Shown in pieces: positions 12,521-27,500 of a stretch of DNA of 64,000 bases. The stretch lies in assembly GCA_000507305.1 (NCBI GenBank), contig DF241029.1, forward strand, positions 1 through 64,000. The letters are read 5' to 3'. How positions within the stretch are numbered: position 1 is the first letter of the stretch; every line of letters begins with the position of its first letter. Source of the stretch: Breviolum minutum Mf 1.05b.01 (taxonomy: Eukaryota > Sar > Dinophyceae > Suessiales > Symbiodiniaceae). The notes beneath the pieces are model-generated. The model did no database searches and was not told the DNA's origin. It worked only from the letters and a program-made list of their open reading frames with translations. The translations under genes were made by a program, and so were the position numbers.

Positions 12521-15500
12521 TTTGACTTAGATCAACGGTTTCACTTCTGCATAATACTAAATGTTTTGGACTTAAGGCTAAGAAGTGCTTGAGCCGTCAG
12601 CAGTTGACATTGTCTTTGATCGAGGAAGTGGTCTGATATCTACTTGATCACACGTGACAAGATGGAGGAGAGTGCAACCAATCAGCGTTGGGTGCCAAGC
12701 TCACAGCCTTTGATTTCATGCTCCACAGTATGGACACAGAGAGACTTTCATGCAGACTGCAGTCTGTTTGGGTCTAATTGAAGCTGGTGTGCATCCAGCA
12801 GCGACTGGAAGCATTGACGTGCCGTGAGCAAGTAATGCCAGTCTGATCAAGAGGTTTTGAGAGGTTCCCACTTCTCCGAGCCACGTTGATCGGGTTGTGG
12901 ATCTAGAGATTCTAGTGTAGACGTTTCGCATGAAGTACAGTAAGCACAGTATCCAGTATGATATAGCCAAGGTGGCATGTTTCTGCTGGCGAGCGAAGGG
13001 TTGAGGGTTGACCAGTTATTCAATTGAAGTTTAAGAAAGTCGTCAATGCCGAACACCACTAAGGCTGGGACTTTGACCGCGTGCTGCTTTTCAAGAAGAC
13101 CAACTATATGTCAGCCTTGCAAGTTTAAGAAACCCTTAAACATGAGTCTGAAATTATATTTATCAGCATGACAATGCGATCCTTTTGCTTTGCCAGGTCA
13201 AAAATCTGCACTGATCTCTATGAAATCATGCAAGTCTTAGACCAGCCATTTGCTTAGAACAGATTTTGATTTCCAAACTTTGACAGATTGAGTACTGTAC
13301 CCAATTCATGACAATTCATCTCTGTTTGGTGGACTGGAAGTGTGATTTTGTACTTTGTACTGAGGTTCTACAAATTCCTGGGTCCTGAGTTGAAAGAGGT
13401 GACCGGAGATTCACAAGGCCAGCGGTACCTGGTAACTCGCTGGTAATGTGTAAGTACGTCCATGGCTATGCTGAGAGATGTACTTTTCTGCTACTTTTCT
13501 GCTGGTGAAACCTGTAAGCGGAGTCTTGCTGTTTAGGATTGGAACTCGAGACTCAGCTTAGAGGTTAATCTGATTCCTTGAGTCTTAGCATCGGGCTGCT
13601 TGTGAAAAAGGGTAGTGTAAAGCCGGCGGAGCACTTGTTGAATTGCCCGCTGCCAGGAATTGACCAGCTGCTGAAGGAAGTAGAAGATTTGAAGACAGAT
13701 TTTCGCAACATACCTAGTGATAAACTGTAGAAGGGCACGAAGCGGTTCACTTGGTTGCAAGCTTCATGCCATTAAGGCAATGTGAAGAATGTATTTGACG
13801 ACTTCCACTACTCGAACTGGGAAAGCTCCATTGCAAAGTGCTTTGGCAAGAAGTATTGCTGGAGACAATGTCATGGAACCAAGGCTTCCTTGACAAATCA
13901 TGCTTGTTGGTTTTGAATTCTTTGAGGTTCAAGGAACGAGTCACAGTGATCGAGGAGCGCGCCATCAAGTTCCTGTACCTTGGTGAAGAGTCATTGAAAC
14001 ACAGTTTCAGTGATGTGTATGCAGAAGTGGGTTTCACCACATTAGATCAAATTTGTTTCATGCTTCAGGAATCGCTCTTTCCAGAACCTACGTTCTGCAG
14101 AGGTGAGTGGCAGACTGGACCTTGAAGTGGAACGGACTAGACTGGGGTTTAAATGATTTGGATCAGAGAACTTTGGGACCTGAAGCATCTGGGTTTCTGT
14201 TTTGAGGGAGCCTTCAAGTTGCTTCAGAACTTCAAGAACATCGAATCTCGTGTAAATCTGAGATTACCTGAGATTGCAGAGTGGCAATTCTGCCTGTGAA
14301 TCTGCATGACTTCATCACCCATCGGAAAAGCTGCTTGCCAATGCGTGAGGTGAGCGAATCAACAAGAAGATGAACGAGAAGTTTGTTGCAATTTTGTCAC
14401 GCTACAGTCTGCATCTTAAAAAGCTCTGTGTGATGGAATCTTATTCGCACATACTGCTGTCCTTGCAGGTGAGGAAGTGGGCAAGCTGAAGGAAATCTTC
14501 CAAAGAGATCAGGCAGTTCAGAGCCATGGAAATTTACTCCTCGTGACTGTTTTGGATTTAGCCTCGAGCTTTGACAGGAGAATCCGCCAATCTCCAAAAG
14601 CACGCCACCAACAGCGGGTGCGATTCTTTGGGCAGAAGACCCAGGAGACAAACAAAACAGTTCGCCGGAAGCTTCCACACCGAAGCCTTGTATGTTTGTG
14701 TTTTTTTTTAAAACCCGAGGCCCGAAGTATTTTCCACAGAGCCAAGCGGCCAATCTTGTCCTTCAAGACGATGCCGCATTTGTCATACCAGCAAGATTCA
14801 GAAGATGCAACCATATCGATCCACGATATGATGGGATGCCAGGCTTCAGCTTCCAGAAGGTCAGCAAGCTTGCAAGGTGCACTTGCTTAATATTGATTCA
14901 TACCTGTCCATCAAAAATTGAATGGGACCTTACCAACAGACCCGTAAGTAAGTCGCTAGAGATATTAGATACTCATATTGAGGGGTCCGTTCAGTGGATC
15001 CTGTTGGAGATTTCTTGGAACTTGAGAAGATAAATTGCTTGGTCCACTGGGTGACCTCATTGTCTTGGCAGGAGTATGTTGACCTTGGTAAAGAGATCTT
15101 GGAGTATGCAGCCCATCTGCACCAGCTTGTGGGAACTGCACAAGCTTGCAGATGTGGGTGGAGACAAACTGTAAATGAGCTGCGATGAAAACCACTCATG
15201 TATTGAGTAGTAAGGGGGTTAATGTCTGATGTCTCCGCGAAAGCTAAAATGCTGGCCGCGAAAGATTTGCGAAAGAGTTTGTAATAATATTATCTCGCGA
15301 AAGCTCGCGAAAGCAACGTTGAATATATTATGTCGTAAAGTATATTTTAATATACATGTTGTGTAAATGCATCTATGCACACTAACACGTTTGCAGCCTG
15401 AGCGAATACATACATTTTACGGCTTGTGTTTCCAGGGTAGTGACAATATTGCTATTTCCAAATCCGAATTCGGAAATATCACCCGAAATCCGCGAAAGTG

Positions 15501-18500
15501 TCGCGAAAGCTGCGCGAAAGCTTCGCGAAAGCTGAGGTACCTAAACCAAGCCCCACGTCGCAACTAGCCACAGTAGCTCACCCCATGTCACCTCACAACG
15601 AAGCAGATTACTTCATCTCACGCCGCAAGCAACTTCATGACATCAAAACAGGTCACATCACCACCATGGAACAGCAGAAGGCTCGTTCACAGCAAAGAAA
15701 TGGCTTGGGCATCGCGCTGGTCGGTCGCCTTGCGCGCATTCTATAGGCAAATTCTTTCTTCTTCAAATTGTAAAGATTTCTTCTTCAAATGGCACCGTCC
15801 GCCGCGAAAGCTCGCGAAAGAGGTTTTTGTAAAATTCATCCCCGCGAAAGAAAAGACTAGGTTCGCGAAAGAGTGGCGAAAGGTTTTGGCGAAAGACCAT
15901 GTGATTAGAATAGATTCCCACGAGGTTTTCAACACAGCTCAAATGAGCTTATCGTAGTACAAGTACAAGTTGTAGAAGTACTGCAGTTACGCAATTGATG
16001 CAATCAAAAGAAGCTTCTTGACCAAAATCGGTTGATTGGTTTCAAACCACTTGGAACTTATGAGATTTTTTGATCTAAGGAACAAGCCCTTTTCGAAGCC
16101 TGGCAAACAACTGCTGTTGAACTGGCTGTTTCCAGCTTGAAGCACCTTGGAATTTGACAACTTGGCACCGAAGAGGGTTGTCCCTGGTGTTTACCACATG
16201 AATGATGGCCCCTTTTTCCTTGTTGAGATAGCGGCCTTTTTCAGAAATCCAGCAAACATACGAGTATAGTGCAAATTTTTTAGAATGTGCTCTGCATGAA
16301 TTGAATGATTTTCTTCTTGTGATGTGTGGTTGGATCAGGGTTGATTCTGTTAAATCTCTCAAGAACTCTCACCCAAGGTACAACGTGCTCATCAAGGATC
16401 CTCGCACTGGAGCATACAAGGTGAACTTTGCTAAGGACATCTTTCCGGCTATGTAATCTGGTGCAGAGAGCTCACACGATCAGGAAAAGATACTTCAGAT
16501 TTACTGTAGATATTTAATACTCACACGTACTATGAGTCATATGAGTCCTAATGAGTCCTAATGTATGACAATCCATAAACATTATTTTTTGGAACAATGC
16601 GCGGATGGAAGCATTCTTGAGATTCCAGGAGTTGCAACTCTTGATCCGAGAAGCTAAGTATTTGGATCAGTTGGGTGGCTTCGAGCTTCCTCACACTGTT
16701 GCTTGTCGTGACAGATCTGCCTAGACTCCCAACCTCACATGAACTTGATCTAAGGTTCTTAATGTTGCACTGCAGCAAGATCAATACAAGGTATAAGGGT
16801 GCTTTGAGTGTGTTGGTTGGTGTTGGAGAACTTCAGATGTGAAGGTGGGTGTGATGGCTTTAATTTGGCTGCCAAAAGAGACTCAATGAACCCCAGGTAA
16901 TGTGACAATCAATCCGCAAATTTAGGAAATGCCATTTGATCGGCAGTGCTTGGCAAGCTTTGTTTGCAGTGGCACTGTCCAGGAGTTTGTCGAGCAGCTA
17001 GACCTCCTTATTGATGCATACAATGCAGCGGTGGGTGACTTGTCACCAGTGCAGCAGACGCTTTGGCCCATTAAGTGCACCCCAATTCTGTTCATCGGAT
17101 GCATTGGATGCCTTGGATGCATGGAATGAACTCAGGAAACTACTCAGTAAGCAAATCCTGGAGCTTGACAAGTGCCTCAGCACGGGTCTCAAGATTTGCT
17201 TGTGTGAAGAACCTCTATTGAAATGCTTTGTCCAGAGTTTGTATTTCAAAGCACTGTGGGACATGTGTACATGATTGACCGGTAGGTCAAGAAATAAAAA
17301 TATGCATGAATCACTGAAAGAACGAAGGGGAAAACGAATTAACACGTCCGAAGATATAGATAACGAGGTGATAAACCTTATCAAACTACGTATCATAGAC
17401 AAAATTGTGAATGAGTGATTCCACACTATGTGTCATGTACGTGTGCAAATATTAACGGTTCTTAACAAGTAATTCACAGATGTCGTGCACATATTCCATG
17501 ATTTAATTTTGACTTCGCAACGTTGGAGGTTGCATGATCTAATATATCTAGCTATGCTGGTGCTTTAAATTTCGTTTGAAGATCAAACAAGGACAACAGC
17601 CTTATGTTTGCACCAATTGGATTCCGCTGAATGCACAGGTCCTGGTTTGTCGCCCTTAAACTGGAATTCTCTTGGAATTACAGACTTTATCGAGGCAAGG
17701 ATTGAGGACTTCATACAGAATCTGCTATGATACCTGTATTTGAATGTTCCCATCGAAGGCGGGCAACCAGGGCATCACCAAGTTCCGCGGAGCCTTCAGA
17801 GATCAAGTGGAGAAGAGTGAGGAGATCTTGAGGTTTTCCAGAAAACGGAAGAAAGTCTGAAGATTGCGATGATATCTAGCTGCTGAATAGCCTGGCAGGA
17901 GCGCATTGCAAATGTTGTGAGCGCAATTGAGAATGCAACGTTGGTTCGGCAGCTTGAATGCAACAAATGGAATTTCCCAGTTGAATTCGATGGAGTAGGA
18001 TCCAGATTCAGCGGGATGAAGAAATTTTACATCTGAGGCCTTTTGATTGGAACCGCGCTGATGTTATGGATCACATGGAATTTGGAGAGTTCTTCGAGAG
18101 GACTTGGAACTGTAGTGAATTCAGAATATGCACGGCTTGTATGGTTTGTATCAATGTTCATGCATGAGAAAATGAAACAGCTGCATGACAGCACATGACG
18201 TCACACGGCATCGCATGTTTTGCATGTATTGCATGTGACAAGGGCTTCTTCCATCCATTTTGATCTCTTTGGCACGCAGGCATCGTTTGTCCCAGCTGGA
18301 AGACTTGGTGACACTCAGATTTGAAATAGTGGGAGTAATGGAGGCTTATCAGTCTCATCATGGGCATCGCGCATCGCAATCTCATGGTGAGATGTCAAGA
18401 AACTGTCGCGCTCAGCTGGATATGAGATGTGGCTGATACCCCGAAATATGCGATTGAAGATTACTGATCTTTCTCGCAAGCTCTGCAGACTTTTCCTTTG

Positions 18501-21500
18501 GTGTAGCATGGGGCTGTTTAGCAAAGGGGGTCGGGTCCAAACTAAACAGGTCATATGATGATTACGGGCACTAGCGGTGATGAAAACGACCAGCATTGCG
18601 GTGGGGAGTGGCGGGATATTGTTGTGGACAAGTCGGAAATTGCTCTGATGAAGAGTATGCCGCATGTGTACATTTTCTTATCCTTTCCTCCAGATGGTTG
18701 CATTACATGAGGAATAAGCTTGTGGATCTCTTTCCGACTGAGGAAAAAGTACGACTCCATTGGGCCATTCCTTGTGAAGATCGAGGCTGGCCATTTATGC
18801 TTCAGCCCATAGACGTATCCCGATTTCTCTCTCAGTTTCACTAGGAAACCACTGCTGGCACAAAAACTGGTATGGCGCCATCCATGGCAGAGTGCCCTGA
18901 GTCTCAAAAAGAACTGAAAAGGTACTGTAGTAGTTGGCACCCCTCGCTATACCACTCTAAGACTGAAAGGTACTACCATTACTGGGAGCGTCGCATCTTC
19001 AACGCGATTACGACAATGCTGCTGCGAGGTGGGACAACTGCAATACAAGTAGATATGCAGTTAGGAGTGCTTGCAGTGTGATACACCTTGGACCTGTCGG
19101 AATGGATAAAGGTATGAGTACATTCCAGACTCTCTTCAGTGCTGGTGAGCGCAAAAGGCTTGAATAAATCGCTCTGTCGATTGATGAGTTTCATGATTCA
19201 TGCGCTTTTCCATTGACGTTCTGTCGTGCTGATTTGATTCAGGCCTCCACTCTTGAGAGTAAAGGTAGATTGCAGTGGCGCTGAGATTGATGACCAAGCC
19301 TTGCAGTCAGTGAGCAACTTATTGTCAGAATTTGTTGATGGGGTGACATTCGGTGACTCGTATTGAAATTCACCTCGTTTTTGAGGTCTTCAGGTTGATC
19401 AGCAAGCTCCTGAAGAACACGATCCAATCTGCCAAATCGTTTGTTCGATGGATGGTAGCCGCCTGAAGCTATTGAAAAAGCAACGAAGAATCTGGTTGTT
19501 GGTTGGATAGGCATGTTCAAATTGCATTGGAATGAGGATGGTACTTGCAGGATGGTGCCAGCCCCAGATCTCCGTGTGTTCAAAGTACATGATGCCTTGA
19601 AATATTAAAAGAAAAGAAACATACTCATCAGATTGCTCAGAGCGCTTGTAGGTCCCACCGCAACCTGGTCAAGAAGATGAGCAACAACAAATGTCAGCTT
19701 CTTAGTGAAGGGAAATCATTGCCATAAAGATGCATGTCCACTGATGGAACTGAAATCCTAGGTTTACATTCTACCGAGATGTCAAGGAGCTGTTTCAGCT
19801 CAAGTCGGTGCTTGATGCAACTTTGAAAATTGAACTCCTGCAAAAGTCGGGTGGTGCATTTCTTGATGCCGTTTGAAAGTTGGGTGGTTCTGAAGGTTTG
19901 CGAAGTGCCCCACTTTTTGTTGATTCGTTCGCAGGACAATCCAGCACTCTTCGAGATGACCATCAACATTCAGAACAGCATCCAAAAGATTTTCTCGATT
20001 ATCGACCCTTATTTGCAATGACTTGCAATGGTGGCGCTGAAGAGTCGAAGAAATCATGATTCGAAGTTGACTTTTGATTCGGAAAGAAAGCAGTGAAGGT
20101 GCCAAACTCGTGAGGTCAAAAGTAAGATCAAATGTGCCGCATATGATTTGCATAGCAAGATGCTTGAGACAGGGAGTTCTGAAACAGGATGAAGATTGGC
20201 TGCTGTGAACCCTGCCTTGTGATGACTGTAGTAATTAAAGAGAAAGGAAAATCACATCTCAGTAAGTTTGAAATCTTCCATCTTTGACCGGTGGTGCATG
20301 TCCAAACAAACAGAAGGGAAGCGATGTCAATCATTCCAATGAAGGATGAATCACCTCTCCTCTCAGAATGTCCAAGAGGAACTGACGACTGTGCAGCCAT
20401 TCCCATGGAAAATAATTCTTTAAATGCAATACACTTTTGTTAAATCTCCTTGATGAGAAGAATGGGTACTGTCGGTACTGTACATACTTTCTGGTTATGA
20501 TTGAAGTAGTGGAGAAAGAGTCCGCATGATAGATTAGGAAAGAAGGACACTTCGTTGTGCGAAAGCTACAGAATGATCGGGCAGTTTGGGTTCCAAATAA
20601 TGCATAACGATTGAGAAAAAACATCGTAGTTGTTGAAATTACAGTGTGAATGAAGATTGGTTCCCAAACCAGTTTCAGTTGCAGAAGAAAACGTTGCACC
20701 ACACTGGCTTTGAAGCTGTTGTGGTGCTTATTTTTTGTGGAGTTCTTAAGTCTTACTTCTTAGGAATGCTAGAATCAGAGTTTGATACTCTGGCTTTTTT
20801 CATCGGCGTTGCCTTCGGAACATGTTTTGGAGTATTCTACAGTGATGCTAGACGATTGTGTCGCCTTTTCATGTCAGACATCTTTGACAAAGTATTTGTT
20901 TGTCAAGTTTTGGTCTCAGGACAAGTTCTTGCGCCACTGGAAACGTTATGAAGATCGTTGGAAGCTATGGGTCTGAGACTGAGCATTTGCGGGTTAGAAT
21001 CACTGGGTCCATGGTGTCACTTGGCACTCCAGGATCCCAAATGGAAGCAAGACTTGGAGAAAGTGAAAGAGAAGCGGCCACCATTTGTTTTCTTTGATGC
21101 TCACATTTGTGTCCTTGCCTCAGAGTCTGAAGACACCTGGCACCTGTGTTTAGATAGAAGTGATAGAAGGGATTGGCTAGGTGGCTAGTCACCAAGGTCT
21201 ACAAAAGTTTAGCTGACAGCCTGGCAGCTTACCCACCCGAGAAGGAGCATGGGACAATGGGAGATGCAAATTTGGTGGAACTCACAGGGCGAGCAATCCT
21301 TTCCAAGTTGCAATCTCATCATGTTCAAGCAGAGCTAATAATTCGCGTAACGTTGGAACATAGGTTTTTAGGTATTAATGTCGGTTATGACGACAGCATC
21401 AACTGGAGGACCCCAAGCCCCGAATGTCTGGTGTCAGGACATTGGTTTTGTGAGGATTGACTGTACCTCCATCGTATCAGCGATCAGAACGCAGGCACGA

Positions 21501-24500
21501 TCAACACTGATGGGCTGTCAGTAGATGGAGGTAGGTTTGCTAGGAGGGAGGGAGATATTCATGGATGGTTTTTCAGTTCAAAACTTTTGAGGCCATGGAT
21601 TGGGTGGCTGGCTATGGTGACATTTTGCGTCAGCTGGCTTACAAGGCTGGAGATGGAGTTAATTGGAGTTAGCTTGCCTGCGGTTCCCGGCACTTGACAC
21701 TGTTTCTACTACTCACCACCAGGACCTTACCAAGATTCAGGCAGAAATCACAGAATTCCGGGCACAGACCTCAAATGTCCAAATCCGAAGTCAGTGTTCT
21801 TCATATTTTTTGCAAGAGTTGAATGAAATTTGTGTTTTTGGGTTTGAATCTCAGGATGATTTGCAAGAGACACCGGATTCTTTGGACAAACTGTCTCACC
21901 GACTTGTTTTTAAGTTGCAAACTCAGTCAGTTTTCCATCCATCTATTCTGCCAGGAAATTCATCCTGAGCATCATTTCCAAGATCTTGGCCGTCTCCATG
22001 GACATGGAGCTGCGAATGCAGGACAAACCAAAATATTCAGTAGGCAAATCAGAATCTTCTCTGCAAGTTTTTCAGCCATGTTTCTGCTCAATGCGGGTAT
22101 AGCCTGAGTGAAGAAAGAAGCTGCAAAGGATGTGCGAGAGCGATATCGCACGCTTGAGCTGTACAACTGCCAGTACGATATTCAGGCCAGAACATGCAGT
22201 GACGGTATTATTTAAAACATGCAGATGATGAAAGCATGCTCAAGTCTTGGGTCATTTTCCAATGTCTAAGAGTATTTGTGGTCTATAGTCTATAGTTCAA
22301 TACTGTAGCATTATTCATTTACCTAGATGGCTGAGACTGGGGGTCGCTGCATCGTGGGTGACCGTAGTTGTTCTTGTTGGATCCCATAGTTGCGACCCTT
22401 CACCCACCTCTATCCCACGGTGAAGCATTTTGGAATATGGTTGCATTTACAACAAGTGAGCGAACATCATAGCAGGCGAACCCTGAGAGCAAAAAAGAGT
22501 GTTCATAGGATTCATGGATGTTTCAGAGTGGACACAGTAGATACAGTACATACAGTGGATACTCGAGACTAGCAGACAACCCAAGTCTTGTTGATTGACA
22601 ACATGGGGGAAGTCCTCCCGTGGCCATTGCAATGCAGGAGTACGAAGATGCCAAGGCTCTCACCGAAATGTGGCGCCTTTTGAAGGACTCAAAGTATGAA
22701 ATGATTTTCATTTCGAGAATCTTTCAAGCAAACATTCAAACGATCACAAAACCAAACAGAAACCTTTGCTCAAATCGCAGGATGAAGCCCTTACCAAAGA
22801 TCGGCGAATGGTCAGAGTGTGAAGCTCAAAATGTGCCGATGCTTCTCCACAAGATCCGGTTTGTGTCGGGAGAAATTTCTTCGAAACATGAGGTGAAAGA
22901 GCACTTTTCGCAAGTGACGCAGGAGCAGGAGCTCTCGGGTTTGTGATCAAGAAACCGACAACGGAAGTGTTCTGGATTTGATTTTATCAAGCAATGCTTC
23001 GTTTGCAGGTGAAAGATTTCTCAACTGAGTGCAAAGAGCTACTGCAGGCAGTTTCGTCTTTTGGGTTTCCATGAGACATTATCAAAACGGAGATTTCCTT
23101 GGACCTTTGTTAGGTCTTCAAAAAAGAAGGACCTGGTTCTGATGTCTCGCTGGAAGAGGGAGTGGACCTTTGTCTGCATTCAGGTGGAAAGGTATGAGAG
23201 AACTGAATCAGCAGAAACGCACCTGGGTGCTCTTGCCAAATCGTAGTGCCTAGGAGCTTATGAAGAAGTACGACATCAATGTCAAACAATTCCAGCGAAA
23301 GCGTGAGGATTCTCCAGACACCCAGCTGTAGTTGTGGTATCACTAAGAGAAAGTGGAGTAGAAGTGTTGAGCTGAAAATGATCTGAGGAATCAAGAACGG
23401 TAGTTTTCAAGTTGATGACGGCCCTACCAGAATAGAGAGAATGGAGCTGACCCTTGAGGCAAGTTCTAACAATTTGCGCAGGACTTGGTGAAGGCCCAAA
23501 CGCTTTTCAACCTGCCAATCCAGACTTATCCAGAGCTGCTCCAGCTGGAAAAGGACGAAAAGTGCCAAACGCATTTTAGAAGAGCTCCAAGAGAGTCAAG
23601 TATTGGGGTCCTTGTAGAAAATTGTTTTGTATGTGCTTATTGCGTCCCTTGTTTGTGATGTCCCTTACCAGGACCTGAGACTCTTGCAGCAGATCTACAA
23701 AGTCTACATTGATCACAGCTCTATGGTCAACGAGTTCAGCAATGTCTCCTGAAAGAAATTATACTCTTCTCAGTCTTTTACTGTCTAATACCGTAATACC
23801 TGTCTTATACCTGGAGTGGGACGGTGGTTGAGCACGACAGCAGTTTTTTGTTTTTCTGCCCAACTTTGCGGGTTGATGTATTGATTGATTTCCCCAGCGT
23901 TGGCGCTGAGGCCCTTTGGACCAAATTTGACATCAATGCTCTGACGAAAGGTGCAGAAGACTTCGACAAGCAGGTAAGGCGAATGCCCAAGGAGACCTGG
24001 CAGCCTTGCCATGCACAAGTTGATTCAGAAGAGTTTTGATGTGTACAAACAATTACATTATGAAAGGTGTGCAGAATTTTTCAGTTTAATCAAAGACTTT
24101 GTTAATCAGTTTGTTGAGCAGGAGCAAAAAGAACTTGGTGAATTGCCAACCTTCCAAAAGCTTGAAGAGGTGGTCACTTCTTTCAAGGCACGGCCAGGTA
24201 GGCTTTGGTACCAAAGATGTTTCATCCTTGGCATGTTCACAGGCGGGAGTTCCGCTGATCCAGCAGCTGAAGAGTGATGCAATCCGAAAAGGGCACTGGG
24301 AGGAATTGATGCAAATGGCAGAAGTGGAGACAGCCTTTTGCCTGAGCTAAGTCAAAGTGATCAGTGATGAGACCTTTGTGAGAACCCATGTGAAAAATGG
24401 TTGTTCAGTGACTTTGACTCAGGAAGATTTTGACATCAAGAAGATGACACTGAATGCAGTTTTTGCTATGCAGCTGCATCGCTTTCCTGATGAAGTCAAT

Positions 24501-27500
24501 GAGCTGGTGGTGACCGATGCTCTGCGGCATTGCTGTTCTAACAGACGTTGATCTTCCAGATGTGTTTGGTCAGGTATTGTTTGAATGTTTGTGCGACAAA
24601 ACGTGCTTCATCCGAGGCACAAAATGAGTTGAAGATCGAAAGTGAACTTGCGAAGGCGCTTTCTGCAGCGATTTTACATTGCCCAACCAATTTGCAAGTT
24701 CAACAAGTTCATGAAGACCACCTTGCCAGATCGACAGCACATGGCGGAACATGCCTTTGGGTCTCAAGCCGTGACCCCTCTGCATCAACTTAGCTGGCTA
24801 TCCTTTTTTAGGAAATCCAAGTGACATATGAATTCCTCAGTTGTTCTAGCTTCTGCAACGATCTTACAAGGTACAAGGGCGAACCTTCGAATCCAAGAGG
24901 CAGTCTATAGCATGTATTGGCAGTGAGATGGGGACGGCCTAAGAACGTGTTGACATCTTTCTACTTTGGTATGTGTCCCAGTGATTTCAGGCTACGTTCT
25001 TCTACCAAATGAAGAGATGCAACTTGGCTCCAGAAGTCCGGAATGGAGTCGGTATCATTCATATCTTCCGTGGCCAGGAAGCAGACACTGGACGACCATG
25101 TGCTGACGCTCCAGTCAATGAGCTCTTCCAAGTATGCACTGAAGCTGTGAGCATCTCAGAAGTGCAAATCCGGAGAGAGAGAGAGAGAGACATCAATCTT
25201 GGAAGATCTTCACGAAACTGGAGGAAGTCTTTTCATGTTTCTGATGAGTTTCCGTTTCTTTACCTGAAATTTAGCGCTGAGGTTGGATACCATCAAGCGT
25301 TGGGAAAAGAACCTATCAGTTGTGAGTGAGGCTGACTCTAGAGAGCTGTGTGCTCTTGGAATCTCAAGTTGCAGCGGTGCTAGAGCATCTCGCTCCAGGT
25401 TTTTGACGCCTGGATGGTGCTTCAGCGGAGCCCGGCTGAGATGTTTTCCTTAGGTCTGCTTCACTGCTTCCATAACAAATCTCTGCAGCAAGATCGCATC
25501 TGCGGTGATATTCAACACTTTTCAAGACTTCAAATGCAAGGCTTTTCTTTGCTTTGCAAATTGATTCGATCCCAGTTTCAAGGAAATGGATGTACCTGGA
25601 GAGCATTTTCCTGGATTCTGAAGTCCCTCGGCTCCCCAATTTGTGGGGGACGGAATGTTGCAGTCCATCAATATTCGTTGATTCTGTATGGCATGGAAGC
25701 ACATGAATGTCTGGTGTTGAAATATTGGCAATCTTTGTTTTCTCATCAGCACTTTAGGACATCAGCATGCAGCTTCCAGAACAAGCCAAGCAGTTGCCTT
25801 CTCAGTCATGATGCATGAACCCATATACTGGATAGACCGGCATCAAGAAATTGCTTTGATCAAAAGGTTTAACAAATGCCACAAGAACTATGTCAAGATC
25901 ATGCAGACGACCCAGGCAGGATTTTGTCAATGCAATGCGTGAACAAATGAGGATTGAAGTGATGCTAGAAATCTTGGCTTCTCTGCAATTCTGACGTACC
26001 TCAGCTTGACCTTTGGAAACCGCAGGCATCTCCACAGGTGATTTCAGCTTGCTGTCAGGACCCTGCAGTGGCAACTGTGAAGCAACAACAATCTCAAGTG
26101 ATTCAATTCGATAATCATGAGTTTATTTTTAAAAACTGTCGTATTTTTTTTGGAAAATGTATTTTTGTATTTTGCACAGTGTAGAGAGAGTTTGCAAACG
26201 TACGCCGTGGCAGGAAGGTCGTTTGGAAGAGTTCAAAGGATTGACTTCAGAATTTGACAGGTGCCATGGATTGCAACAGAAGACATTTGCAGAAATCTCT
26301 TTTGATTCATACATTTTTGAAAATCCACTTGTTTGGAATGTCACGAGATTTTTATTCCAACTTGTTGGATTATTGGAATTGACAACAGATTGTTTGCCCA
26401 GGATTCAAAAGTCGCTGACGGACTGCTCTGGGATATGCAAAGAATTGAGCAGATATCTTCTGCCACATGAAAGTTGAACCTGTTGCATCTACTTTGTATA
26501 TCTTTGTATTGGCTCTGGTTTTTGTAAAGGACTACTTGGACACGAAGCGGTCTGCATTTCCTCGGTTCTATTTGATTTCAGATGATGAGCTTCTGAGTAT
26601 TTTGGGCACCAGTGATGCCCAGGTGCAGCTGCTTTTAGCTGTGTGAAACATGAATCCTCGCACCAAAAGGAGCACTTTTTTTGAGGTGATTGTGACTTCG
26701 AAACTTGAGTGGTGTAAGTAACTTGCAATTGTCTGACACCAAGACTGACTTGAGGCGGTGCAACCCCACATGTCTTCCTGGCTTTTTATCATTTGCGTCA
26801 CGGTGGAACGGGTTCCCTTTGGCTGTCATTGCGTGACTATCTGTGACACAAGCTGGTCTTGGTGGACAGATGCCAGGCTTAAGCTCTTCGACAACTGCAA
26901 GACCTTGGAATTCAGTCGCGGCAAGGCGAACAAAACTCTTGTCGAGCAAGTGAAATGATAATAGCCTGTTGACTGAGAATAGATTCCATAACCTGCAGAA
27001 GTGAAGACATGGTCAGACATGGCAGACCATTACTTTGCAGAACTTGTTCAGAGTAACCGGTGCTTTGCAGTGTCTCTGCGCAGACTGTCGTGGGCATGTA
27101 CTCTGATGAAGGGGAGCATTTCCGGTTTCATCAAGCACAGAAGGCTGGGTGAAGAGCCTGTGTTGATCTTCGGATGCGTTGATGAAGCTTACTCCAGAAG
27201 TGATGCGGGAAGGCCGAAGGAGCTGTTGAAGATTGGCCTGGACCCAAGACCGATGGACTTTCGGCCTGGCTGAGGCACAATGAGCTGAGATACATTCGCG
27301 TTTTGTGTTGCTGAGGATGCTGACAGTGGATGAACAGATGCAAGACACCCTTCAGAGAATTTCCAAGAGTGCAGTTGCTTTGGCCTGTTTAAATTCTGTC
27401 AGTTTCTGACTCAAGTTGTTTCAACTTGCTGTTTGTATGTTGGCATGTTGCCGAGATCTACTTGACAGGTGTACTACTATGCATCTCAGGCACCAACCTT

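Noticed and set aside
18170..18240. Repeated GCATG/CATGTGA words as a regulatory array
   Set aside because: The words are short, irregular and common in these introns (also near 12060); nothing beyond low complexity.
20646..20951. 101-residue hydrophobic plus-strand ORF ([15 protein letters not shown] region)
   Set aside because: It overlaps the start of the dynein exon at 20920 in another frame and lies in a T-rich intron, where hydrophobic codons arise by chance. No family recognised.
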